The notes below the pieces were generated by a model. The model had not been told where the DNA came from, ran no database searches, and worked only from the letters and a program-made list of their open reading frames with translations. Positions 7,847 through 16,672 of a stretch of 51,330 nt of DNA are shown in pieces. Made by a program: the position numbers and the translations under genes. The stretch's first letter is position 1; each line of letters begins with the position of its first letter. The stretch is from Streptosporangiaceae bacterium (GTDB lineage: Bacteria; Actinomycetota; Actinomycetes; Streptosporangiales; Streptosporangiaceae): the NCBI GenBank assembly GCA_019245115.1, contig JAFARZ010000124.1, forward strand, positions 1-51,330, read 5' to 3'.

Positions 7847-8146
7847 TCAGACCTTCCGGAGGAACGAGCGGCGCTCGGAGAGGATGCAGCGGGTGTCTAT
7901 GGCGTGCTTGCGATTGGCCTGGGCATCGGGATCGGCCGCCAGATGGGCCCGGTACTGCTCGTACGCGGCCAGCGACTCAAAGTCGATGAGCGCGAGCGCG
8001 TAATCGTTTGCACCCTCCTTGGGCAGGTAGTAACCGACCAGGGTCCCGCCGCAGCGCTCGATGATGGGCGGCCACGTCGTGGCGTACTTCTCGAAGTCAT
8101 CGACGCGATGCGGATCGATTGTGTACTGGATGACGCATGTGATCAT
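7847..8146 (-). CDS. NIPSNAP-family protein
   Basis: 99-residue ferredoxin-like (dimeric alpha/beta barrel) protein. ITCVIQYTIDPHRVDDFEKY and FESLAAYEQYRAHLAADPDA are the hallmark strands and helix of bacterial NIPSNAP proteins, whose biochemical role is mostly unknown. Convergent with the ArsR gene (43 bp between stops). It is separated from hutH by a short repeat cluster. Confidence 0.8.
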   Translation of the reverse strand: MITCVIQYTIDPHRVDDFEKYATTWPPIIERCGGTLVGYYLPKEGANDYALALIDFESLAAYEQYRAHLAADPDAQANRKHAIDTRCILSERRSFLRKV

Positions 8147-8206
8147 GGCTCAGACGTTAGAGCAACGACATTTGCGCCGGGATCGAAATGGCGGCGCCGC
8201 GGCCGG

Positions 8207-8289
8207 AGGCCCAGGCCAATCCAGCACAGTGGCCGAGGCCCAGGCCAATCCAGCACAGCGGCCCGGAGGCCCAGGCCAGTCCAGCACAG
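8207..8289. repeat. Three copies of a 23-bp repeat upstream of hutH
   Basis: AGGCCCAGGCCAATCCAGCACAG occurs at 8207-8229 and 8236-8258, and with one change (AGT for AAT) at 8267-8289; periods 29 and 31. A diverged copy (19 of 23 identical) lies inside the FAD oxidase gene at 26015-26037. The cluster ends 45 bp before the hutH start codon, so it falls in its promoter or leader. Confidence 0.85.
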
Positions 8290-8334
8290 CTCCCGCCACG
8301 CACCCGGGTTCGGGACGGCCCTACCCTGTTGACC

Positions 8335-9873
8335 ATGGCTGATGTAGTGATCGACGGCGGTGCGCTCACGGTTGAGGACGTAGTGGCCGTGGCGCGAGGC
8401 GAGGCGCGGGTGCGGCTGGGCGACGAAGTGGCGGCCCGGATGGACGCCAGCCGCTCGGTGGTGCTCAAGGCGATTAGCGGAGACGCGCCGGTCTACGGCG
8501 TCAACACCGGGTTCGGCGCGCTGGCCGACACGCCGGTGGGGGAGCGCGACCTGACCACCCTGCAGGGAGCGATCCTCAGGTCGCACGCGGCCGCTGTGGG
8601 CGAGCCCCTGGCTGACGAGGCGGTGCGCGCGCTCCTGCTCCTGCGGGCCCGCACACTAGCTGCCGGTTATTCGGGTGTTCGTGCCGATTTGCCCGAACGG
8701 CTGTTGTTGCTCCTTGCCCGTAATCTGCTTCCGGTCATTCCGGGGAAGGGGTCGGTCGGCGCGTCCGGCGATCTGGCCCAGCTCGCCCACCTGGCTCTGC
8801 CGCTGATCGGGGAGGGGCGGCTGCGGGTGGCCGGCTCGGATCCGTGGGGGCGCCCGGCGGCCGAGGTGCTCGCAGAGCACGGGCTGGCGCCGCTGTCGCT
8901 GGCACCCAAGGAAGGCCTGTCCCTGGTCAACGGCACGGAGCCGATGCAGGCGCTGCTGGCCTTCTCGGTCTGGGACGCCGCGATGCTGGTCCAGGCGGCC
9001 GACGTGGCGTGCGCGCTGTCGGTCGAGGCGCTGCTCGGCACGGACCGGCCCTACGACGAACGGGTCCAGGTCATCCGGCCGCATCCCGGGCAGCTCGTCT
9101 GCGCCGCGAACCTGCGCGGGTTGCTGGCGGGATCACCCCTGCTCGCTTCGCACCGGCATTCGCGGCACGCGGTGCAGGACGCCTACTGCCTGCGCTGCGC
9201 TCCGCAGGTGCACGGAGCGGTACGGGACGTTCTGGCTTATGCGCGTTCGGTGATTTCGATCGAACTCGGGTCGGTCGTGGACAATCCGGTCATCGTGCCC
9301 GACGGCGAGGTGATGACCACCGGGAACTTCCACGGCGAGCCACTGGCCTTCGCCGCCGACATGCTGGCCATGGCGCTGGCCGAACTGGCCTCGATCAGCG
9401 AGCGCCGGGTGGACCGGATGCTCGACCCGGCCTTCTCCCGCGGGCTGCCGCCGTTCCTGGCGGTCGACGCCGGCACGAATTCCGGCTACATGCTCGCGCA
9501 GTACACCGCCGCGTCGCTGGTGTCAGAGAACAAGGTACTGGCGCATCCGGCGTCGGTGGACACGATCCCCACGTCGGGGAAGCAGGAAGACCATGTGTCT
9601 ATGGGCTGGACTTCGGTGCGCAAGCTGCGGGACGTGATCGCGAACGTCCGATCGGTGCTCGCGGTCGAGATCTGCTGCGCCGCGCAGGGGATCGACCTGC
9701 GGGCCGACGTGGCGCTGCCGAGCGTGCCATTGCGTGAAGTGCACGGCCTGGTCCGCTCCTCGGTGCCCCGGATGGACGTGGACCGCGAGGTGGCAGCGCA
9801 GATCACCGCCGTCGACGAGCTGTTGCCGGAGATCTGCGCCACGGCGGAACGTCTCTGTCCGTCGTTTGCGTAG
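8335..9873 (+). CDS. hutH: Histidine ammonia-lyase
   Basis: Converts L-histidine to urocanate and ammonia, the first step of histidine degradation; cytosolic tetramer. The 512-residue product has the MIO-forming triad Ala143-Ser144-Gly145 in GSVGASGDLAQLAHL, almost the same numbering as Pseudomonas HAL, plus the N-terminal YGVNTGFG (active-site Tyr loop) and the conserved FHGEPLAFAAD and QEDHVSMGW segments. The frame extends upstream through the 23-bp repeats, but ATG 8335 aligns with the family start. No other hut genes are adjacent. A PAL/TAL is unlikely given the length and the FHGEP motif. Confidence 0.95.
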   Translation: MADVVIDGGALTVEDVVAVARGEARVRLGDEVAARMDASRSVVLKAISGDAPVYGVNTGFGALADTPVGERDLTTLQGAILRSHAAAVGEPLADEAVRALLLLRARTLAAGYSGVRADLPERLLLLLARNLLPVIPGKGSVGASGDLAQLAHLALPLIGEGRLRVAGSDPWGRPAAEVLAEHGLAPLSLAPKEGLSLVNGTEPMQALLAFSVWDAAMLVQAADVACALSVEALLGTDRPYDERVQVIRPHPGQLVCAANLRGLLAGSPLLASHRHSRHAVQDAYCLRCAPQVHGAVRDVLAYARSVISIELGSVVDNPVIVPDGEVMTTGNFHGEPLAFAADMLAMALAELASISERRVDRMLDPAFSRGLPPFLAVDAGTNSGYMLAQYTAASLVSENKVLAHPASVDTIPTSGKQEDHVSMGWTSVRKLRDVIANVRSVLAVEICCAAQGIDLRADVALPSVPLREVHGLVRSSVPRMDVDREVAAQITAVDELLPEICATAERLCPSFA

Positions 9874-9928
9874 CTGGGTTGGTAGGCGTGGGCTGGGTTG
9901 GTAGGCGTGGTTGGGTTGGTAGGCGTGG
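9874..9928. repeat. 18-bp tandem repeat, three copies
   Basis: CTGGGTTGGTAGGCGTGG at 9874-9891 and 9893-9910, and with C to T at the first base at 9911-9928. It starts immediately after the hutH stop codon. Confidence 0.85.
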
Positions 9929-9955
9929 CTGGCCGGGTCGCCTGGTGAGAAAAAG

Positions 9956-10027
9956 CTCCGGCCCGCCACGGGGGAGCGGGCCGGAGCGGGGGGTTCGTGC
10001 CGGCCCGCCACGGGGGAGCGGGCCGGC
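9956..10027 (-). terminator. Duplicated perfect hairpins, terminator of the SsgB-like gene
   Basis: Two near-identical hairpins in tandem: stem 9956-9966/9976-9986 (11 bp, CTCCGGCCCGC) and stem 9999-10008/10018-10027 (10 bp, GCCGGCCCGC), both with the loop CACGGGGGA. On the minus strand the distal hairpin is followed by GCTTTTTC, a U-tract, so it is a good intrinsic terminator for the minus-strand gene; hutH transcription may also end here. Confidence 0.75.
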
Positions 10028-10070
10028 GTTGGGGAGTCGGCGGGTTTGTGATGTTTTTGGTGTTTTGGTG

Positions 10071-10517
10071 TCAGGCCTTGCGGAGCAGGTCGTTCAACTC
10101 CGACTCGATGTCGACGAAGCCGCTTTCCTCGCCGGCCGGGACTATCGTGTAGGTCCGCGCGAGGAACGCCCCCATCGCCTCGACCGGGGCCTCGAAGTGG
10201 GCCTGGCCAAATGGTGAGGACAGTTCGATGTTGAGCACGACGCTGTCCGCGCCACCATCGGCCGAATCAGCAGGCTCCGACGGCCATACCTGCACGTCGC
10301 CCTCGCCCTGACGTGATTCGATACCGGCCGAGAGCAGATCGCGGGCAAAAATCCACTCAACCGGCTCGTCCGTGCCGACGTGGAAGGCCATCCGAACCGC
10401 ATACGGGTCGCTGCCGCTGTAAAACAGGCTGGCCACGAGCGGAACAATCGTTTGCTGCGGGACGATGAGCCTGAGGCCAAGCTCGGCCGAAACCGTGGTG
10501 CTGCTGCTACTGTTCAT
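10071..10517 (-). CDS. SsgA/SsgB-family sporulation and cell-division protein
   Basis: SALP-family protein that in sporulating actinomycetes marks division sites (SsgB recruits FtsZ). The 148-residue sequence matches SsgB along its length: ELGLRLIVPQQTIVPLVAS, DPYAVRMAFHVGTDEPVEW, IFARDLLSAGIE, GDVQVWPS, then IELSSPFGQAHFEAP and the acidic helix DIESELNDLL. A short Ser/Ala/Gly-rich insert after the VWPS motif makes it slightly longer than Streptomyces SsgB. It is monocistronic, with a clear terminator. Its presence argues for a mycelial sporulating host. Which paralogue (SsgB or another SALP) is unsure. Confidence 0.9.
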   Translation of the reverse strand: MNSSSSTTVSAELGLRLIVPQQTIVPLVASLFYSGSDPYAVRMAFHVGTDEPVEWIFARDLLSAGIESRQGEGDVQVWPSEPADSADGGADSVVLNIELSSPFGQAHFEAPVEAMGAFLARTYTIVPAGEESGFVDIESELNDLLRKA

Positions 10518-11080
10518 CGTCTGCCAACCCCTACCCTAAGCCGGATCCCGGATATCCGGGCTCTACCTATCTGACGTCACCAACCGGGAGTTATGACGCG
10601 TACGGAGGGTGAAGCTTTCACGAACGAGAAGCTTTTCCGTTTCGCCTCTTTACTCCCGACCTGAACCCGACCTGACCAGGCCCTCTGACCTGGCCAGATG
10701 TCGTCCATTACATGTAACGACGTTGCGCCAGTGTAATGTTCCTGCTGGTCGATTGCATAGCCCGGGATACCCCTCTCCAGGCCTTATCTACAAAGCGTTC
10801 TTGCTTCATTACCTGGAGTAATAAAACTGGAGCTCATGCTCACGTTTGCAGGAAATGGCGATTACGCAGGGTAGTTATGCCGGGGTACGAGCCTGGGCGA
10901 AGCCGGTCCATGGTCATCATGCGTTACTTGATTAGGACATACTCGCCCTTACCGGGCACCACGAGGCCGTCGCGAGGGTGATTTGCCGGAAAAAATTCCT
11001 CAAAAATTTTTCTCGCGGCGCGGACAAAGTGGGACGAATCGGGCGTCGGCCGCGGCTCATGCGGCGGCCTGCGTAGGAAC
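10518..11080. other. Long intergenic stretch, no gene recognised
   Basis: No convincing coding frame or RNA. GC is locally lower than in the surroundings. One striking AT-only tract, GAAAAAATTCCTC followed by AAAAATTTTTC (about 10989-11012), can form an A/T hairpin. The upstream part must contain the promoter of the SsgB-like gene. Confidence 0.5.
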
Positions 11081-11140
11081 CCCGCCTCGGCCGGATGACC
11101 CCCGCGTCGGCCGGATGACCCCCGCCTCGGCCGGATGACC
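11081..11140. repeat. 20-bp tandem repeat, three copies
   Basis: CCCGCCTCGGCCGGATGACC at 11081-11100 and 11121-11140; the middle copy, 11101-11120, has one change (CGT for CCT). About 160 bp before tRNA-Val. Confidence 0.85.
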
Positions 11141-11298
11141 CCCTCAGCGTGACGGAATGGCGGAAGTTTGGCGTCATGGGGACACCGCATGCGGGTCGGC
11201 GCGGGTCGGGGGACACGGTACCGAGGACGCGGCGAATGGGCGAGGCACTGGGGAGATGCGCTACTCTATTGAGGCGCCGGGGATTACGGCCCGGCGGC

Positions 11299-11370
11299 GG
11301 GCGATTGGCTCAGCGGGAGAGCGCCTCGTTCACACCGAGGAGGTCACTGGTTCGATCCCAGTATCGCCCA
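11299..11370 (+). tRNA. tRNA-Val (CAC)
   Basis: 72-nt cloverleaf: acceptor GGGCGAT/ATCGCCC, D-arm GCTCAGCGGGAGAGC, anticodon stem CCTCG/CGAGG around TTCACAC (CAC), T-arm TGGTTCGATCCCA. CCA is not encoded. A small hairpin CCACCG-AA-CGGTGG at 11368-11381, followed by TCTTC, probably ends the transcript. Confidence 0.95.
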
Positions 11371-11381
11371 CCGAACGGTGG

Positions 11382-12173
11382 TCTTCACGTTTGAGTGGGG
11401 GGCCTTGTTCACGTTTGGCCTGACCTGCGGGTTCCCCGTCGCGCTCGGCCGTTGGCCTCACATACCTCACAGGTAGCACGGGTCACGTACCTCCAGCCTC
11501 GCGTTCGGGGGTAGGGGGCCACAGCCCCTGTTCTATCGGGGGCAGGGGGCCACAGGCCCCGTTACCGCCCAGCCGACCCAACCGTGACCTTTAGAAATAT
11601 GCGACAGAGCCCGTATCCGACGCTTTTTCTTCCGTTTAGCATCATGTTTCCGTGTTGCCGGCTGCGATCGGCCCACCCGGACCGCTAGAGCGCCGGTCAA
11701 GTAGTGGGGCTGGACCCGCTGGCCGTGTAGCTTTTGTCTCTTTCGCCGGATTTGCTGGGCAGGTTTTCGTGGTTGATTCGGGCCTCGCGGTGACTTTTGT
11801 GCACCATAGTGCACCAAATTCACCACAGAACCCCGATTTACCGCAGTAATCTGAGCGGCCCGCCACGCGCGGACATCCGGCCGCGGTGATACCCGGGATT
11901 ACGTGACCGGCACTGTAGGCAGCCAAGGCAACTGTGGGCAGGCCACGCTTAACCTGTGGGCACCGCCACGACCGTCCCGCAAACGCCCAGCTCAGGCCCA
12001 AACGTGAAGACCTCTTTTTGCGCGAGTATTTAGTAATTTATACGAATACGCCGTTTTGAACTTCCGTTGTGAGCTGCTGGCAGGGGTTCCGAACCGAAGT
12101 GCCACCGCCGTTCTATAAAGGGCAGAATTTCACCGAACGGACGGTGGTTCCTCCTCAGCGGGCCTTTCTATGA
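11382..12173. other. Intergenic region of about 790 bp
   Basis: No gene recognised on either strand. It contains an imperfect duplication of GGGGGCCACAG (about 11515-11560) and a doubled GTGCACCA (about 11798-11817) of unknown meaning, and turns AT-richer at 12010-12060. Part may be the 3' region of the anchored methyltransferase. Confidence 0.45.
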
Positions 12174-13085
12174 TTATCTTCTGTGCAGCACCGCGGCCTG
12201 CTTCTCCAGCGGGAGGATCTCGGAGCCGAAGTCCGGGTACGCTTCGAGCCAGAGCCGCAGCACTTCCTGCATGTCCGGCACGACGAGATCGTCCATGACG
12301 ACGGTGGCAGCCGGGCTCAGCGACCCGCTCAGCAGCGGCAGCGCCGGATAGCGGGCCTGGTGACCGGTGGTCGCGGGCGGGCCATCGATGAACAGGAGGC
12401 CGATCCCGGTCAGGTCATCCCATGCCTTCCTCGCGTACCAGGAGTAAGTCTCGCCGTCGAGGCTGAAGCTCTCCAGCGGGGCGTCGCGTACCTCGGCGAG
12501 ATCGCTGACGTCGTGCCTGGCCAGCAAGTCGCGGGTCCTGCCGCCGAAAACCGGGTCGTGATCGAGCGCGATGATCCGGCCGTCGATGCCGAACCGCCGC
12601 ATCGTCAGTGCGAGCCACAGCGTGGACGCGCCGCTGCCGCATTCCACGACGAGCGACGGCCGTTCGTTGATGACCAGATCGACCAGCACCACGAGCAGGT
12701 CTGGCGAGGCTGCCCAGACCCGGGTGGCGGGCAGCACTTCGCTGGAAGGCAGCACGGCACTCAGGTTCTGCAACGCCTCCAGCTGGCGGAATGTCTGCCT
12801 GAGTTCCTTCTTGATCTCTTTCTCGATACCCGCTCCGACCTGCCGTACGGCCCCGAGCGTGGCGTTGGTCCGGCTGTCCAGATTGCCGATCCGGCTGGCC
12901 AGGTCGAGGCTGTGCCTGCTCAGCAGGAGCAGACCGCCGAGTATCGGCCCCAGCGTCATCAATGTCACCGTCGGCACCGCGCCCGCGCCGGTTGCCAGCC
13001 CCAGCCCGAGCGCACCAGCCAGCCACGCGGTGACCAGCACGGCTACAGTCTCGATGCGCACGAACTGCCGGACCAGTCGGCGCAT
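12174..13085 (-). CDS. Membrane-anchored class I methyltransferase-like protein
   Basis: About 303 residues. The N-terminus holds two hydrophobic segments (VAVLVTAWLAGALGLGLATG and VTLMTLGPILGGLLLL), then a coiled-coil-like stretch (VGAGIEKEIKKELRQTFRQL). The rest is a Rossmann methyltransferase of the Methyltransf_24 type: VVECGSGASTLWLALTMRR (SAM motif I), IIALDHDP (acidic end of strand 2), LLFIDGPP and MDDLVVPDM. Predicted to methylate something at the inner membrane; substrate unknown. ATG 13085 is chosen because AAGGGAG lies six bases upstream; the frame is open to 13133. Confidence 0.75.
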   Translation of the reverse strand: MRRLVRQFVRIETVAVLVTAWLAGALGLGLATGAGAVPTVTLMTLGPILGGLLLLSRHSLDLASRIGNLDSRTNATLGAVRQVGAGIEKEIKKELRQTFRQLEALQNLSAVLPSSEVLPATRVWAASPDLLVVLVDLVINERPSLVVECGSGASTLWLALTMRRFGIDGRIIALDHDPVFGGRTRDLLARHDVSDLAEVRDAPLESFSLDGETYSWYARKAWDDLTGIGLLFIDGPPATTGHQARYPALPLLSGSLSPAATVVMDDLVVPDMQEVLRLWLEAYPDFGSEILPLEKQAAVLHRR

Positions 13086-13297
13086 GACGGCTCCCTTACG
13101 TCTTGTATGTCTCGTATGTCTCGCGGCGTTCACGCTGGTGCTACGTCGTGGGTCACGCTACGCCCATAGCCCCCGTCCGCTCCATGTGTGCCGGGATGTT
13201 CGCGGACCTTGTGTCGGCGGGGACGGGCGCTCCGCCTCTCAGCGGGGGATCCGGCCGGCCGACGTTTCATTGCCTGACCTCGGGTAGTTATGAGTGA

Positions 13298-14104
13298 ATG
13301 GAAGATTGCGTCGAGGTGCAGAACGCGCTGATAGATACGACAACCATTGATGAATTCCTGCATGAGCTCGCGGTGATCGCCACCCGCCAGATTGACGCTG
13401 ATTCGTCATGCGGAATGACGCTCCGGCCCAATGGCCAGCCGCCCGCGGTGGCGTGCAGTGACCCGGTCGCGGGGAGGGTCAACGAGGCGCAGTACCGCAT
13501 AAACGATGGCCCGTGCCTGCACGCCATGCGTGCTGGTGAGGTGGTTGCCATTGCGGATACCGCCCGAGAGGAACGGTGGCCGGAGTTCGAGATTGAGGCC
13601 AAAGCCGCCGGGATCCGGTCCTGTCTAGCCGTGCCGCTGAGCACGGACCGGATGGGCGCGGAAAGTGAACCCATTGGCGCCATCAATTTGTACTCGCGAA
13701 CCCCCTCAGCCTTTGGTCAAACGGAGATCCGGCGGGCACGGGAATTCGCAGAGATCGCATATGGTGCCCTGGTAGTGGCCAGACGGCTGGCGTCCTATGC
13801 GGACATTAACGAGCAACTGCGCGCGTCACTGGCCTCCCGATCGGTTATCGACCAGGCGATCGGCATCATCATGGCGCGCGGCGGGGTCGGCGCCGGGAAA
13901 GCCGGGGACGGCGGGCAGCCCACCACGCAGACCCGCGCCTTCGCGTTGCTGCGGGCCGCGTCACAGAACACCAACGTCAAGCTGCGCGACGTCGCCCGGG
14001 CCATCGTCACCAGCACGACCGGCGAGCCGGTTCAGGAGCCAGCGCCATTCGAGGACCCGCCGTCGCTGTTCGGTGATCCAAGCGCCTCGGCGATCGTGGA
14101 GTAG
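13298..14104 (+). CDS. GAF-ANTAR protein
   Basis: 268-residue sensor with an N-terminal GAF domain (about 10-165; GPCLHAMRAGEVVAIADT, GIRSCLAVPLSTD, GAINLYSRTPSAF) and a C-terminal ANTAR RNA-binding domain (about 170-240; LRASLASRSVIDQAIGIIMA, AFALLRAASQNTNVKLRDVA). ANTAR proteins bind paired RNA hairpins and prevent termination, so this is a likely antitermination regulator responding to a small ligand. An insert rich in Gly and Thr (GVGAGKAGDGGQPTT) interrupts the usual ANTAR spacing. The last 73 bp overlap the 3' end of the STAS gene on the other strand. Confidence 0.85.
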   Translation: MEDCVEVQNALIDTTTIDEFLHELAVIATRQIDADSSCGMTLRPNGQPPAVACSDPVAGRVNEAQYRINDGPCLHAMRAGEVVAIADTAREERWPEFEIEAKAAGIRSCLAVPLSTDRMGAESEPIGAINLYSRTPSAFGQTEIRRAREFAEIAYGALVVARRLASYADINEQLRASLASRSVIDQAIGIIMARGGVGAGKAGDGGQPTTQTRAFALLRAASQNTNVKLRDVARAIVTSTTGEPVQEPAPFEDPPSLFGDPSASAIVE

Positions 14105-14427
14105 ACGTCGATCAGGCGGTCGACGCCGGTGATTTCGAGCACGCGCAGCACGGCCGGGCTGGTGGTCGCGAGCCGGAACTTGGTCCCGTTCTCGTTTGCC
14201 CGCCGGAACCCGCGCACCAGCGCGGTGATCCCCGAAGAGTCGCAGAATGTCGTCTGGGTCATGTCCGCGACCAGGACGGACGCGCCCTGGTTGGCCGCGG
14301 ACAGCAGCTGTTCGCGGATCTCGTCAGCATTTGTGACGTCGATCTCAGCCGGCAGCGTCACGATGACGATATCGCCTTCCTGATGCTCGCCGTTGCCGCG
14401 AATGGTCAAGCGGCACCGCCCCTTCAC
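14032..14427 (-). CDS. STAS-domain anti-sigma factor antagonist
   Basis: SpoIIAA/RsbV-like protein of 131 residues. It has the STAS fold (DIVIVTLPAEIDVTNADEIR, VLVADMTQTTFCDSSGITAL), with the phosphorylatable serine in DSSG (63-66). When unphosphorylated such proteins bind an RsbW-type kinase and free a sigma factor; suitable ATP-binding partners occur elsewhere in the window (23900, 42456). The start is probably GTG 14427, with TTG 14409 possible because AAGGGG precedes it. The 3' end overlaps the convergent GAF-ANTAR gene by 73 bp. Confidence 0.85.
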   Translation of the reverse strand: MKGRCRLTIRGNGEHQEGDIVIVTLPAEIDVTNADEIREQLLSAANQGASVLVADMTQTTFCDSSGITALVRGFRRANENGTKFRLATTSPAVLRVLEITGVDRLIDVYSTIAEALGSPNSDGGSSNGAGS

Positions 14428-14674
14428 AGCTAGAAAGAAGGGGGCCGCGTCTCAGGACCCATAGAGCGGCACCCAATGCTGGGCCAGGCCGCCGCTGCGA
14501 CAATTATTCATACGAGCCGACAGGCGTGCAAGCGCTGGCCGACCGGATCGGCTTGGACCGAGTGACCTGCCGTCGGCGCCCATCTTACCTGCCGCCGGTG
14601 GTGGCTGGGCCGCCACTAGCGCTGGCCGGCAAGGGCGTTGCGGCGGTCGGTTTCGTGCCTGGTTAACTGACCCG

Positions 14675-16672
14675 GTGAGCTTTCCGATCCTGCTGAACTA
14701 CGCCGTGGGCTCCGTGGTGAACGTCGCGCTGATCGCTTACGGCTCGCGCCGGCTGCTCGGCGTGCGGCACTTCCCGCTGACCCGCACCGTCGTCGCCGGC
14801 CTGCTCGGCGAACTCGGCGGCAACCGGATCATCAACGCGCTGGCCTCGGGCATCCATCAGCCGTCCAGGAACGTCGGCCCGGCGCTGGCCGTCATCGGCC
14901 TCGGCGTGGCCAGTTCCCTGCTGCTGTCGATGGCGATCCTGGTTGCCTGGCAGGCCTTGGTGCCGTACGGAGCCGTGCCCCCGCCGTCGTCGTGGCCGCG
15001 CCGCCTGCGCGCCCGGGCCCGGCGCACCCGTCGCTACTGGCAGATCGTGCGGATCTTCACCCGGGCCGGGCTCGGCACCCTGCTGCGCGGCGGCGTCGCC
15101 CTGTCGCCGTCGATGGCCCGGTCGCTGAGCGGGGCGCTGGACAGCAGCGGCGTGGTCTTCGTCAAGTTCGGTCAGGTGCTGTCCACCCGGCGCGACCTGC
15201 TGCCGCCCGAGTTCACCGCCGAGCTCGGCCGCCTTCAGGACCGGGTGACCCCGCTGCCGTGGCCGGAGATCGAGCAGGTGCTGCGCGAAGAACAGATCAC
15301 CGAGGAGTTCGCCGACATCGACCGCGAACCGCTCGCCGCTGCTTCCATCGCCCAAGTGCACACGGCACGATTGCGCACCGGCGAGCAGGTCGTGGTCAAG
15401 GTCCGGCGTCCTGACGTCGTCGACCTGGTGGAACGCGACCTCGACATCATCGGCCGGCTGGCCCGGCGGCTGGAGTTCCGGGCCGCCTGGGCGCGGACGA
15501 TCGGCGTGACCAAGCTCGCCGACGGATTCGCCGAAGCGCTCCGCGAAGAACTGGACTTCCGGGTTGAGCTTCAGAACCTGGAAGCGGTGGGTCCCGGGTC
15601 CGGCAATGTGGTCATCCCGTACGCCTATGCGGACCTGAGCAGCAAGCGGGTGCTGGTCATGCAGCGGCTGGACGGGCGTCCGGTAACCGCCGCGCTGGCC
15701 GACGGGGCCGGGCCGGACGCCGATCATGCTGGGCGCGTCCAACTGGCCCGTGACCTGCTCGGCACGATGCTGCGGCAGATCGTGATCGACGGGATCTTCC
15801 ACGCCGATCCGCATCCCGGCAACATCCTGCTGCTGCGTGACGGGCGGCTCGCCCTGATCGACTTCGGTTCGGTGGGGCGCCTGGATTCCGAATTGCGAGC
15901 CGCGCTGCAACGGCTGCTGCTCGCGCTTGACCGGCGCGATCCCGTCGCGGTCACCGACGCGCTGCTCGAGGTGACAGCGCGACCGGACGAACTGGACGAG
16001 CAGGCGCTTGAACGAGCGGTCGGTTCCCTGCTGGTCAGGCTGCGGGGCGCCGAGGCGGCAATGGGCATGTTCGCCGAACTGTTCCGTATCGTGGCACGGC
16101 ATGAGCTGTCCGTTCCGCCCGAGTTCGCTGCCGTGTTCCGCGCACTGTCCACGCTCGAGGGCGGCCTCACCATGCTCGCTCCTGGCTTCGACATCGTCGC
16201 CGAGGCCGAACAGTTCGGGCGCGCGCAGTTGCACGCCTTCGCGCCGACGTCACCCACTTCGCTGAAGGACGCGGTCGCCGGCGAAGCCATGACGCTGCTG
16301 CCCATGCTGCGCAGGCTGCCTCGCCGGGTGGACCGGATCACCGCGGCGGTCGAGGGCGGCCGGCTGAGCCTCAATATCCGGCTTCTCGCCGACGAACGCG
16401 AGCGCACCACGATCGGCGGCTGGCTACAGCAGATCGTGATCACGGTGCTCGCCGCGACGGCGGGCTTGATGGCGGTGGTGCTGCTCGCCATCAAGGGCGG
16501 CCCGGTGCTCACCCCGACACTCAGCCTCTACCAGTTCCTCGGTTACTGCCTGCTCGTCATCTGCTCACTGCTGGCGCTGCGCGTCCTGGCCGGCATCTTC
16601 CGCGCCGGCACCCGCCAGTTACCCGCTTCCCCCCCCACCCGTTCCATGATCATGGGTCAAAGGCGGGAATAG
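14675..16672 (+). CDS. ABC1/UbiB-family atypical kinase
   Basis: 665-residue membrane protein of the UbiB/ABC1 protein-kinase-like family (ADCK/COQ8 relatives), which act as ATPases supporting isoprenoid quinone metabolism. Visible marks: an N-terminal membrane region (two hydrophobic helices before residue 95), VFVKFGQVLSTRRDLLP (the KxGQ motif), AAASIAQVHTARL (Ala-rich loop in place of the P-loop), VVVKVRRP (Lys), IFHADPHPGN (catalytic loop) and LIDFGSVG (metal-binding DFG), and two C-terminal TM helices. Starts with GTG. Convergent with the second DinB gene; a long inverted repeat spans its stop codon. Substrate unknown. Confidence 0.9.
   Translation: MSFPILLNYAVGSVVNVALIAYGSRRLLGVRHFPLTRTVVAGLLGELGGNRIINALASGIHQPSRNVGPALAVIGLGVASSLLLSMAILVAWQALVPYGAVPPPSSWPRRLRARARRTRRYWQIVRIFTRAGLGTLLRGGVALSPSMARSLSGALDSSGVVFVKFGQVLSTRRDLLPPEFTAELGRLQDRVTPLPWPEIEQVLREEQITEEFADIDREPLAAASIAQVHTARLRTGEQVVVKVRRPDVVDLVERDLDIIGRLARRLEFRAAWARTIGVTKLADGFAEALREELDFRVELQNLEAVGPGSGNVVIPYAYADLSSKRVLVMQRLDGRPVTAALADGAGPDADHAGRVQLARDLLGTMLRQIVIDGIFHADPHPGNILLLRDGRLALIDFGSVGRLDSELRAALQRLLLALDRRDPVAVTDALLEVTARPDELDEQALERAVGSLLVRLRGAEAAMGMFAELFRIVARHELSVPPEFAAVFRALSTLEGGLTMLAPGFDIVAEAEQFGRAQLHAFAPTSPTSLKDAVAGEAMTLLPMLRRLPRRVDRITAAVEGGRLSLNIRLLADERERTTIGGWLQQIVITVLAATAGLMAVVLLAIKGGPVLTPTLSLYQFLGYCLLVICSLLALRVLAGIFRAGTRQLPASPPTRSMIMGQRRE

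Noticed and set aside
8207..11140. Short repeats that might suggest a CRISPR array
   Set aside because: Spacers are only 6-8 bp or absent, units differ between clusters, and no cas genes are present; these are ordinary tandem repeats.
10924..11190. Small minus-strand frame ending KIFEEFFPANHP...
   Set aside because: It begins inside the 20-bp tandem repeat, has no ribosome site, and the Phe/Lys/Ile part simply reflects the AT tract.
12184..13169. Plus-strand frame of 328 codons
   Set aside because: Antisense of the anchored methyltransferase, whose SAM motifs are clear.
14663..16234. Open frame of 523 codons on the minus strand
   Set aside because: It is the antisense of the UbiB/ABC1 kinase gene, which has all its family motifs; the product is Gln/His/Arg-rich without recognisable domains.
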